The notes under the pieces were generated by a model. The model searched no databases. It worked only from the letters and a program-made list of their open reading frames with translations, and was not told where the DNA came from. Of a stretch of DNA of 7,191 nucleotides, positions 1 through 5,956 are shown one piece after another. Made by a program: the position numbers and the translations under genes. The stretch is from NCBI GenBank assembly GCA_024279575.1, contig JAJRRJ010000066.1, positions 1-7,191 of the forward strand, written 5' to 3'. Within the stretch, counting starts at the first letter, position 1; the number at the start of each line of letters is the position of its first letter. This DNA comes from Alphaproteobacteria bacterium. GTDB lineage: Bacteria > Pseudomonadota > Alphaproteobacteria > Rhizobiales > Devosiaceae.

Positions 1-759
1 AACAGAATAGACCTTACCGTTTTCCATTTCATTGATCACAACCGAGGAGGCGGCTGATTTGAGGGTCTTTACAAAAGTGCTGGTGCCCCCATCAACACAT
101 CCCTTGGGCACCAGACCTGTCTGCATGATGCAATCAATAATTTCATGAAATGAGGTTCCCGGCTGGCTCAACGCATCAGGCAGCTGGTAGAGTTCACGAT
201 ATTTCCGGTTGCAGATTACCAGACTTTCATCAGCATCATACATGGCCAGCCCGTGGGCCATATTTTCCACCGCGGCTTCAAAGCGGGCATTTTGAAGAAC
301 GAGGTCCTTTTTTCGTGCTTTTGCAATCTCTAACCGCTCGCTGGCCTGAGTAATATCCTCATGGGTCACCACCCACCCCACGCCGGGGTGCCGCGCCACT
401 GCAATTCTGATAATACGGCCCAACACCTGCTTTTCGACAAAGATCGGATTGTATGGATCCTGATGATCGAAAAACTCATCTCGTATAGACTGATAGGCCT
501 CTTCAGGATCCACCTTTTCCAGCGATCCCTCTTCAATACGAATTTCAGTTACTTCGCGAAGGGAAATACCTTTGCCAACTTTTTTGGACTTGAATTGGTA
601 CATATCCAGATAATTCTGATTAAACAAAACCAGATCGAGATTTTCATCCCACAGGGAAAAGCCGCACGGCATCGAAGCGATTGCCGCTTCATACAACGCC
701 AACTCCCCTGCTGCATTACCAGATTTGCCCCGGTTCTTATCTGCTGACAATTTGCTCAA
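1..759 (-). CDS. Tandem PAS (PAS_7-type) signalling protein, N-terminal part, cut by window edge
   Basis: An open minus-strand frame gives 253 residues and leaves the window without a stop. Two similar PAS domains are visible. The first spans about residues 20-137, from ALYEAAIASMPCGFSLWDEN to WVVTHEDIT at 129-137. A charged linker helix follows (about 138-158), then a second PAS from about 159, with RFEAAVENMAHGLAMYDAD and VICNRKYRELYQL at 181-193. This xxNMxxGLxMxD...CNxxYxxLY pattern is typical of the PAS_7 family. In alphaproteobacteria such proteins usually end in a GGDEF/EAL or histidine-kinase output module, which is outside this window, so the output is unknown. No signal peptide or membrane segment precedes the PAS domains, which suggests a cytoplasmic sensor. 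The start is uncertain: in-frame stops lie just upstream, the first ATG is residue 30 inside PAS1, and TTG at 759 is the longest plausible start, with TTG at 750 as an alternative. No strong ribosome binding site is seen. PAS identity is secure, the exact start is not. Confidence 0.82.
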   Translation of the reverse strand, partial: MSKLSADKNRGKSGNAAGELALYEAAIASMPCGFSLWDENLDLVLFNQNYLDMYQFKSKKVGKGISLREVTEIRIEEGSLEKVDPEEAYQSIRDEFFDHQDPYNPIFVEKQVLGRIIRIAVARHPGVGWVVTHEDITQASERLEIAKARKKDLVLQNARFEAAVENMAHGLAMYDADESLVICNRKYRELYQLPDALSQPGTSFHEIIDCIMQTGLVPKGCVDGGTSTFVKTLKSAASSVVINEMENGKVYSV

Positions 760-952
760 AACAGGTCTTTTCCCAAACGCAAGAAATCAATTCACTCAAT
801 CATGCCAAAATCGGGTTGAGCGATACTAAATCCATGGATAAGAAAGTGCTGATTTTGCGCTTATGGGTAACAAACCCTTAACAGGTATTTGTACCAGTTT
901 CCGGCATGAATACGCCAACAGGAAAGAAAACTGGCAGTTTTATACAGTTTTA

Positions 953-996
953 CTGTCATTTCCCTGTCATTCAACTGTAATTATACTGTCATTTAG
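953..996 (+). promoter_or_regulatory. Four-unit Pho-box-like direct repeat array (putative PhoB site)
   Basis: Four tandem 11-bp units start at 953, 964, 975 and 986: CTGTCATTTCC, CTGTCATTCAA, CTGTAATTATA and CTGTCATTTAG. Three units match CTGTCAT at 7/7 and one at 6/7. The known PhoB site is a pair of 11-bp direct repeats, each CTGTCAT plus four AT-rich bases, so this looks like two adjacent Pho boxes. The array lies 8 bp beyond the argG stop codon. Read on the plus strand, a TATACT hexamer (982-987) lies 11 bp after the second unit, close to the usual Pho-box to -10 spacing. That would start rightward transcription near 994, antisense to argG. The nearest conventional target, the PAS gene, begins 194 bp to the left and reads leftward, opposite to the box orientation. 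The motif match is strong; the target is unresolved. Confidence 0.7.
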
Positions 997-1004
997 ATAA
1001 ATTC

Positions 1005-2231
1005 TTAGCGTCGATTTCGTGATGCGTAAGTTTTCAAACGCAACGCATTAAGTCGGATAAATCCTTCCGCATCGTGATGGTCATAGGTTCCACTCCCCTC
1101 CTCAAAGGTCACTAAATCCTCTGAATAAAGTGAGTTTTCCGAAGACCGCGCAATCACATCCACGTTGCCCTTATAAAGCTTGAGCACCACTTCACCACTC
1201 ACATGGGTTTGCGAGGTATCAATGAGCGCCTGCAACATCTCGCGCTCGGGAGAGTACCAAAATCCATTATAGATCAACTCCGCATAGCGCGGCATAATTT
1301 CGTCCTTGAGATGTGCTGCCCCCCTGTCAAGGGTAAGGGATTCGATGCCCCGATGCGCACTAAGCAATATGGTCCCGCCCGGAGTTTCATAGATGCCGCG
1401 CGACTTCATGCCAATAAACCGGTTTTCCACCAGGTCCAGACGTCCAATTCCATTTCGAGCCCCCAATTCATTGAGCCTTGTCAACAAGTTAGCAGGAGAT
1501 AGTGCAATACCATCTATGGAAACAGCATCGCCTTTTTCAAAACCTATCGTAATGATTTGTGCACTGTCCGGCGCCTCTTCAGGGCTGACGGTACGTTGGT
1601 AAACATAATCTGGGGCCACCTCGGCGGGGTCCTCCAGCACCTTTCCTTCCGAAGAGGTGTGCAGCAGGTTTGCATCCACTGAAAAGGGTGCCTCCCCCTG
1701 CTTGTCCTTTGGCACCGGGATCTGGTGTTGCTGCGCAAACTCGATCAGACGCGTGCGGCTTTGCAAATCCCATTCCCGCCACGGGGCAATTACTTTAATG
1801 GATGGATTTAGGGCATAACAGGCCAACTCAAATCGCACCTGATCATTGCCCTTGCCTGTCGCCCCATGGGACACCGCATCGGCCCCCGTCTTGGCAGCAA
1901 TCTCCACCAGACGTTTAGAAATCAACGGACGGGCAATAGATGTCCCAAGCAGATACACACCCTCATATAAAGCGTTGGCCCGGAACATGGGAAACACAAA
2001 ATCGCGAACAAACTCTTCACGCAAATCCTCAATATAAATTTCCTTGATACCCATCAGTTCGGCCTTGGCCCGGGCAGGTTCCAGTTCTTCCCCCTGCCCC
2101 AGATCAGCCGTAAAGGTTACCACCTCGCAATTATACTCGACCTGCAACCATTTCAAAATTACTGATGTATCAAGACCACCCGAATAGGCCAACACCACCT
2201 TATTGATATCCGCTTTATTATCTTTGCTCAT
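1005..2231 (-). CDS. argG: Argininosuccinate synthase
   Basis: The 408-residue protein joins citrulline and aspartate using ATP, giving argininosuccinate, AMP and pyrophosphate; this is the penultimate step of arginine synthesis, in the cytoplasm. Its length is normal for the proteobacterial enzyme. The N-terminal PP-loop ATP-binding motif SGGLDTS is at residues 17-23. GTSIARP is at 96-102 and the HGATGKGNDQVRFE block is at 122-135, both hallmarks of the family. The C-terminal half, with NRFIGMKSRGIYETPGG, is intact. I chose ATG at 2231, which gives the usual MSK... start. The frame extends five codons further to a TTG at 2246, with no better ribosome binding site. It is divergent from the exporter gene at 2344. 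No convincing intrinsic terminator follows it: a short AAAACTG/CAGTTTT inverted repeat at 927-941 is the only candidate, lying beyond the Pho-like array. Confidence 0.97.
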   Translation of the reverse strand: MSKDNKADINKVVLAYSGGLDTSVILKWLQVEYNCEVVTFTADLGQGEELEPARAKAELMGIKEIYIEDLREEFVRDFVFPMFRANALYEGVYLLGTSIARPLISKRLVEIAAKTGADAVSHGATGKGNDQVRFELACYALNPSIKVIAPWREWDLQSRTRLIEFAQQHQIPVPKDKQGEAPFSVDANLLHTSSEGKVLEDPAEVAPDYVYQRTVSPEEAPDSAQIITIGFEKGDAVSIDGIALSPANLLTRLNELGARNGIGRLDLVENRFIGMKSRGIYETPGGTILLSAHRGIESLTLDRGAAHLKDEIMPRYAELIYNGFWYSPEREMLQALIDTSQTHVSGEVVLKLYKGNVDVIARSSENSLYSEDLVTFEEGSGTYDHHDAEGFIRLNALRLKTYASRNRR

Positions 2232-2343
2232 ACCAGAAATGCCCAATCTTGTTTACTTGCAAAGCTGGGTAAACGCGCTCTTGACAATATGCAAGCAAAA
2301 CCCGTTCTTGGAGAAATAAGAATTATCAGGATCCGCTACCAAC
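2232..2343. promoter_or_regulatory. Divergent promoter region between argG and the LysE-family gene
   Basis: This 112-bp gap must hold the promoters of both flanking genes. On the plus strand a perfect TTGACA at 2281-2286 can serve as the -35 box for the exporter gene, but at 17-bp spacing the -10 position (GTTCTT, 2304-2309) is poor. A weak AGGA at 2328-2331 lies 12 bp before the exporter ATG. Between the -35 and argG there is a perfect 6-bp inverted repeat, GTTTAC at 2251-2256 and GTAAAC at 2269-2274 (12-bp spacer), which could be an operator in the argG leader. No convincing -35/-10 pair for argG was found. The presence of promoters is inferred from the gene layout; the exact elements are tentative. 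Confidence 0.45.
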
Positions 2344-2991
2344 ATGCCAGAATTTATCCCGGACATTTCAGTATTGCTCGCCTTTGGAGCCGCCACCTTC
2401 ATTTTGGCAGTCACGCCCGGCCCTGACATGGCCTATTTCATTTCCCGCACCATAAACTATGGAAAATCCCATGGAGTTGCAGCGGTTTTGGGGGCGTTAA
2501 CGGGTCTGTTTGCGCACACTTTGCTGGCGGCATTTGGCATATCTGTGCTTCTGGCATTAGCCCCTTCGGCGTTTTTTGTCTTAAAAATCATCGGTGCGCT
2601 TTATCTGTTCTGGCTGGCCATTCAGGCCCTGCGGGCCACTGGCACCATGACACTGCAAAACAAAACCGGGCGGCCACCAACATTGGCGCAAAGCTATTTT
2701 ACCGGTCTTGGCATCAACCTTACCAACCCAAAAATTGTCCTGTTTTTTGTGACGTTTTTGCCCCAGTTTGTTTCTAGCAACGACCCCCACGCATCAGGAA
2801 AACTCTTGTTTCTGGGGGCGGAATTTCTAATTATTTCCATTCCAATAGTGCTTGGTGTCGTTGTAATGGCGGGTTGGCTGGGTCATGTTCTTGTGAACTC
2901 AATAAAAGCACAACGGGCGCTGAACTGGAGCTTTGCTGCGGTGTTTGCATCCTTTGCAATTGCAATTCTGACACTGGAAGGCAAAAGATAG
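2344..2991 (+). CDS. LysE/RhtB-family amino-acid exporter
   Basis: This is a 215-residue, very hydrophobic protein of the length typical for LysE/RhtB translocators, which export amino acids such as lysine, arginine, threonine, homoserine or leucine across the inner membrane. The family signature TPGPDM is at residues 24-29 after the first membrane segment. It is followed by NYGKSHGVAAVLGALTG (38-54) and by the second conserved block NLTNPKIVLFFVTFLPQF at 125-142. Membrane segments are visible at roughly 10-28, 44-72, 76-96, 121-143, 154-176 and 194-211, with a polar loop at about 98-117. The ATG at 2344 is the natural start, with a weak AGGA 12 bp upstream. The gene is divergent from argG, so arginine or a related amino acid is a possible substrate, but the family is broad and this is only inference. 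It converges on rlmN with a 100-bp gap that shows no clear terminator. Confidence 0.92.
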   Translation: MPEFIPDISVLLAFGAATFILAVTPGPDMAYFISRTINYGKSHGVAAVLGALTGLFAHTLLAAFGISVLLALAPSAFFVLKIIGALYLFWLAIQALRATGTMTLQNKTGRPPTLAQSYFTGLGINLTNPKIVLFFVTFLPQFVSSNDPHASGKLLFLGAEFLIISIPIVLGVVVMAGWLGHVLVNSIKAQRALNWSFAAVFASFAIAILTLEGKR

Positions 2992-3091
2992 CCCTCCCCC
3001 GATAAATTTGTTTTGTCAGATCAAACTTAAAATAACTCTTCGCCCTAAAGAATATCCAAACCAGCCAATTCTAATGTTCTTATTGGTATGC

Positions 3092-4303
3092 TTATTTGGC
3101 ACTCAGCGCGTCACGTTCCTTTTTACTCAACCGTTCACTGGTCGATTTCAACTGACCGCAGGCAGCAAAAATATCCCGTCCGCGTGGCGTACGCACCGGA
3201 GAGGCATAGCCCGCCTTATTGACGATATCAGAAAAACGCTCAATGGTTTCCCAGTCAGAACATTCATAAGGGGAACCGGGCCAGGGATTAAAAGGGATAA
3301 GATTAATTTTTGCCGGAATATTGGCCAGTAAACGCACCAGTTCTTTTGCATCAGCATCGCTGTCATTAATCCCCTTGAGCATCACATATTCAAAGGTAAT
3401 CCGACGAGCGTTGGACACCCCTGGATAGGTGCGGCAGGCCTCCAGCAATTCCCTGATCGGCCATTTTTTGTTGATTGGCACAAGCTCATTTCGCAAATCA
3501 TCACGCACCGCATGCAAAGATATTGCCAGCATCACCCCAGCTTGTTCTCCTATGGCCTTAATCTCAGAAACCACCCCTGAAGTGGACAGGGTAATCCGGC
3601 GTTTTGATACGGACAGGCCATCCCCGTCTGAAAAAATCAACATTGCATTTTTGACATTCTCAAAATTATATAATGGCTCACCCATACCCATCATCACGAT
3701 ATTGGTGATAGCGCGGGTTTCTCCGCCCGGAACCAGCCCGTTCATGGGGCGTTCCCCTCCGGGGAAATCCCCCAACAATTCGCGTGCCATCACCACCTGT
3801 CCAACAATTTCTCCTGCGGTAAGGTTGCGCACCAGACGTTGTGTCCCGGTATGGCAAAATGTGCAGGTCAGCGTACACCCGACCTGGCTTGAAACACACA
3901 AAGTGCCCCGTGACGGCTCAGGAATATAAACTGTTTCCACATCCACGGGGGGCAGGGTCGGGTTGGCCGGGTCAACAAATCGAAATAACCACTTACGGGT
4001 ACCATCACTTGAGACCTGTTCGGAAATAACTTCAGGGCGCTGAAGGGAAAATTTTGAATGAAACAGTTCCCGGGCCACTTTGGAAACATTACTCATCCGC
4101 TCGAAATCAGTAATACCGTTGACATAGATCCAGTTCCACAACTGGCGCGTGCGCATGCGCGCTTCCTTCTCCCCAAGTCCAAATGATATCAGCAATTCTT
4201 CAATTTGAGGTCGCTCAAGACCAATCAGGTCAGTTTTGTCTGAGCTCGACGTACTGACATTTTCTGAGCCGGGCTTACCCGTTGCCAAATCTAATGAAAC
4301 CAT
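3092..4303 (-). CDS. rlmN: Dual-specificity rRNA/tRNA adenine-C2 methyltransferase RlmN
   Basis: The 403-residue radical-SAM enzyme makes 2-methyladenosine at A2503 of 23S rRNA and A37 of certain tRNAs, supporting translation fidelity. The N-terminal RNA-binding part (about 25-110) contains QLWNWIYVNGI (54-64). The [4Fe-4S] ligands form CxxxCxxC at C143, C147 and C150. The two mechanistic cysteines are present as C136 (LCVSSQVGC) and C382 (AACGQL), matching E. coli C118 and C355. GMGEP is at 206-210, and TLSTSG, SLHA and LIPFNPWPG follow in order. An insertion at about 179-198 (PGGERPMNGLVPGGET) is usual in alphaproteobacterial forms as I recall them. All catalytic residues are intact. The ATG at 4303 gives a short extension before the conserved LIGLERPQIEELL, normal for the group, though its ribosome binding site is weak. 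The upstream gap 4304-4452 shows no clear promoter, so co-transcription with the IalB genes is possible. Confidence 0.97.
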   Translation of the reverse strand: MVSLDLATGKPGSENVSTSSSDKTDLIGLERPQIEELLISFGLGEKEARMRTRQLWNWIYVNGITDFERMSNVSKVARELFHSKFSLQRPEVISEQVSSDGTRKWLFRFVDPANPTLPPVDVETVYIPEPSRGTLCVSSQVGCTLTCTFCHTGTQRLVRNLTAGEIVGQVVMARELLGDFPGGERPMNGLVPGGETRAITNIVMMGMGEPLYNFENVKNAMLIFSDGDGLSVSKRRITLSTSGVVSEIKAIGEQAGVMLAISLHAVRDDLRNELVPINKKWPIRELLEACRTYPGVSNARRITFEYVMLKGINDSDADAKELVRLLANIPAKINLIPFNPWPGSPYECSDWETIERFSDIVNKAGYASPVRTPRGRDIFAACGQLKSTSERLSKKERDALSAK

Positions 4304-4452
4304 CTCGATGGGGCCTGTGCTTGAGTATATTTGAACAATGGTCCGGCCCGCATATCATATCCACTTGGCCAAATCCAAATGAAATCAAATATACAGGTCC
4401 AGTAAAAAGGGGGATAATATACAAGTTACACTCAAATCGGCAGAAAACCGCT

Positions 4453-4968
4453 TCAGCACGCCCTGTCAATCGCCCGCGAGGCAGCTGTTGCCCCTGAAAG
4501 GGAATAGGTTTGTACCACTTTCACCCCAAGCGCACTTGTACCCTCAATTATCAGCGTCGACCCCGCGCGCAGGCTTCGCGCAAACGCGCTGCCAATACTG
4601 GGATCCTCAAGCCAGGCGGCGTCCCCGTTGGTAAACAGGTCAAATACATTTGAACCAACTTTTGCCAGCGCAGTACTGTCCGCTGCAAACTCAAACCCTG
4701 CAATCAGGTTAAACTCGGACCGTCCCCCTTCTGAAACACGGTGGGTCAAATATATATAGGCTTGGGTATAGCCATCAGGGGTGGGCGTCACTTCCCTGGG
4801 CTTTGACATGGCAAAGCAAATGGGGCCGCTTCCATCATTTGCGGTAAAGGCTGACCAGTCCCGAAAATCCCCAAGCACCTGTACCGATTGGGCATAGCTT
4901 GCACCGGCCCCGATAAAGCCGGTCAGGAGAACAAAACTCCACAGTCCCAATTTTGATTTTATTGCCAA
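4453..4968 (-). CDS. Secreted IalB-family protein (downstream paralogue)
   Basis: This 171-residue protein has a clear signal peptide (about 1-26: basic MAIKSK, hydrophobic GLWSFVLLTGFIGAG, cleavage near SYA|QS), so it is exported to the periplasm or beyond. The mature part fits the invasion-associated locus B family (PF06776): GDFRDWSAF (33-41), PICFAMSKP (49-57), DAAWL (116-120), RAGSTLIIEGTS (134-145), TYSLSGATAA (154-163) and a terminal Cys. C51 and C171 are the only cysteines in the mature protein and probably form a disulphide. IalB is known from Bartonella, where it aids erythrocyte invasion, but the family is common in free-living alphaproteobacteria and its biochemical role is unclear. 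The start is TTG at 4968: a stop lies 11 codons upstream, no ATG is available, and a weak TTGAG lies 9 bp before it. It sits 68 bp after its paralogue and 149 bp before rlmN on the same strand. Confidence 0.88.
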   Translation of the reverse strand: MAIKSKLGLWSFVLLTGFIGAGASYAQSVQVLGDFRDWSAFTANDGSGPICFAMSKPREVTPTPDGYTQAYIYLTHRVSEGGRSEFNLIAGFEFAADSTALAKVGSNVFDLFTNGDAAWLEDPSIGSAFARSLRAGSTLIIEGTSALGVKVVQTYSLSGATAASRAIDRAC

Positions 4969-5036
4969 AAGAAGTGTCTCAATCGTAAAAAAAGGTTTTC
5001 AATTAATGTGTAACCACTTCTATAGGCGAACAATGA

Positions 5037-5576
5037 CTATCCGCAAGCCTGTGAAACTTTTTCCATGGCCGCAGTTACTCCGGAAAGGGAATAAGTATCC
5101 GTTGTATCTGTACCGCGCTGCGAGCGCGCTTTTACAATCATGGTAGAGCCGGCCTTCATTGCTGCCACAAATCCGGGCTCATCACTGGCGCTTGCCAGCC
5201 ACGCCGCAGATCCCTCAACAACCATGTCATCCCCTTTGCCATCAACACTTACTGTGGGCGTGGAGTTGGCGGCCAGTGGATAGCCTACGATGGTTTGAGC
5301 TTCATTGCGCGTACCAAGGCCCTTGCGGTTGATAACCAGAAAATGAATTGGGTCACGGTTCACATTTGAAGGTAGCGCACTTTGCGGCTGACTTGAAACA
5401 AAACACATTACGCCATTGCTGTCAGAGCCTTTCCATGCCGTCCAGAACTTGAATGTACCAAGGTTTTCAAGTTCTTGCGCCTGAACTGCACTGAGAGCAG
5501 GAACAAATCCAAGGCCCAAAATGCTAAGGAGAACAAGGAGGGGGCGAAGTAAAAAGCTGCGTTTATTGGAGGGCAT
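5037..5576 (-). CDS. Secreted IalB-family protein (upstream paralogue)
   Basis: This 179-residue protein has a long signal peptide (about 1-33: MPSNKRSFLLR, then a hydrophobic run to PALSAVQA|QE). The mature part shows the same IalB pattern as its neighbour: NLGTFKFWTAW (38-48), VMCFVSSQP (56-64), AAWLAS (124-129), KAGSTMIVKARSQRG (141-155), DTYSLSGVTAAM (160-171) and a near-terminal cysteine. C58 and C178 match C51 and C171 of the downstream protein, so the two are diverged tandem duplicates with a probable conserved disulphide. The substrate or partner is unknown. The start is ATG at 5576, preceded by a purine-rich AAAGAAAGA about 7 bp upstream. It is the first gene of a possible leftward unit with the second paralogue and rlmN. 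A candidate promoter for this unit lies at 5745-5773. Confidence 0.9.
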   Translation of the reverse strand: MPSNKRSFLLRPLLVLLSILGLGFVPALSAVQAQELENLGTFKFWTAWKGSDSNGVMCFVSSQPQSALPSNVNRDPIHFLVINRKGLGTRNEAQTIVGYPLAANSTPTVSVDGKGDDMVVEGSAAWLASASDEPGFVAAMKAGSTMIVKARSQRGTDTTDTYSLSGVTAAMEKVSQACG

Positions 5577-5744
5577 CGGTGCATCTTTCTTTGGTAAAGT
5601 CTAAAATTGTCTACCCAGTATCCCCTAACATGGTTACCAACCTGCAAAGAAAACCGGGAATTTGATTTAAATGGGAGACTAAGGGGAAATTTGACCTTAA
5701 TTAGGCGGCTAGAGGGCGAAAACATGCTGTTTGAACAAATAGGG

Positions 5745-5773
5745 ATAATAAAGTCTTAACCTGATCAACACAA
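5745..5773 (-). promoter_or_regulatory. Candidate leftward sigma-70-type promoter for the IalB-family genes
   Basis: On the minus strand a TTGTGT (5768-5773, 3/6 match to TTGACA) is followed after exactly 17 bp by TATTAT (5745-5750, 5/6 match to TATAAT). Transcription would start near 5738 and give a leader of about 160 bases before the ATG at 5576. The -35 match is weak. No better pair was found closer to the gene. Confidence 0.3.
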
Positions 5774-5813
5774 CGAACGCTCTTTCACTCGCTCTATTCT
5801 TGCGATTTGCTCC

Positions 5814-5855
5814 AACTGATGTTACTCAACGCCACACAGCTGATGTTAATCAGTT
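5814..5855. repeat. Short direct repeat with palindromic arm, possible operator
   Basis: CTGATGTTA occurs at 5816-5824 and again at 5840-5848, 24 bp apart. The second copy continues into ATCAG, giving a CTGAT-GTTA-ATCAG inverted repeat (5840-5853). An AACTGAT at 5814-5820 and an ATCAGTT at 5849-5855 form matching arms. The element lies immediately upstream of the candidate BI-1 promoter, where an activator or repressor could bind. No regulator is recognised. Confidence 0.35.
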
Positions 5856-5861
5856 ACTTCC

Positions 5862-5891
5862 CTTGAAATTAACGCAAAAGATAGCCATATT
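5862..5891 (+). promoter_or_regulatory. Candidate heat-shock (sigma-32/RpoH-like) promoter for the BI-1 gene
   Basis: CTTGAAA at 5862-5868 is followed after 15 bp by GCCATAT (5884-5890). This fits the RpoH pattern CTTGAAA-N(13-17)-CCCATnT with one mismatch. The same stretch also reads as a sigma-70 promoter, TTGAAA (5863-5868), 17 bp, CATATT (5886-5891, 4/6). Transcription would start near 5898, leaving a leader of about 59 bases. Either reading makes it the best promoter candidate for the downstream gene. The heat-shock reading is attractive because the BI-1/YccA family is linked to FtsH, but sequence alone cannot separate the two. Confidence 0.45.
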
Positions 5892-5944
5892 CACACCACA
5901 AGAATGTGAACTTTGGTTCCACACCTAATAACCATATCGCTTAA

Positions 5945-5949
5945 AAGGA
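5945..5949 (+). promoter_or_regulatory. Ribosome binding site of the BI-1 gene
   Basis: AAGGA lies 7 bp before the ATG at 5957, ideal spacing. An in-frame TTG at 5951 would leave only 1 bp, so this site fixes the start at ATG 5957. Confidence 0.85.
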
Positions 5950-5956
5950 TTTGATA

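Larger units (their letters stand above)
5577..5956. other. 380-bp divergent non-coding region between IalB-family and BI-1 genes
   Basis: No convincing gene lies here on either strand. The region must carry promoters for the leftward IalB-family gene and the rightward BI-1 gene. It holds a leftward sigma-70-like candidate at 5745-5773, a rightward heat-shock-like candidate at 5862-5891, a repeat of CTGATGTTA (5816-5824 and 5840-5848), a 6-bp inverted repeat TTCACA/TGTGAA (5890-5910) and the ribosome binding site of the BI-1 gene. The stretch 5580-5740 is AT-rich and shows nothing further that I can assign. Confidence 0.6.

Noticed and set aside
361..747. 128-residue plus-strand open frame opposite the PAS sensor
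   Set aside because: It lies antisense to two well-conserved PAS domains and shows no recognisable protein features.
834..881. 15-codon open frame in the gap before argG, possible leader peptide
   Set aside because: No ribosome binding site, no run of regulatory codons, and it lies on the plus strand, with no plus-strand gene following for it to regulate.
927..941. AAAACTG/CAGTTTT inverted repeat as the argG terminator
   Set aside because: The perfect arms leave a one-base loop. Realistically only about five mostly A-T pairs form, with a broken T-run after them. Too weak to call.
1203..1502. 99-residue plus-strand open frame inside argG
   Set aside because: It is fully antisense to the intact argG gene and its sequence has no recognisable family features. 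It is a shadow of argG codon structure, even though a plus-strand RNA might cross it.
2232..2246. Five-codon N-terminal extension of ArgG from TTG at 2246
   Set aside because: The ATG at 2231 gives the usual MSK... family start, and the TTG has no better ribosome binding site.
3065..3086. CCAAT/ATTGG inverted repeat between the exporter gene and rlmN as a shared terminator
   Set aside because: Five weak base pairs, a 12-base loop and no T-run on either side.
4987..5015. GGTT...AACC followed by seven T on the minus strand between the two IalB genes
   Set aside because: The stem is only four base pairs with a 14-base loop, so it is unlikely to terminate transcription despite the T-run.
5408..5725. 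105-residue minus-strand open frame overlapping the start of the upstream IalB gene
   Set aside because: It overlaps the IalB signal-peptide region in another frame, has no ribosome binding site and no family features.
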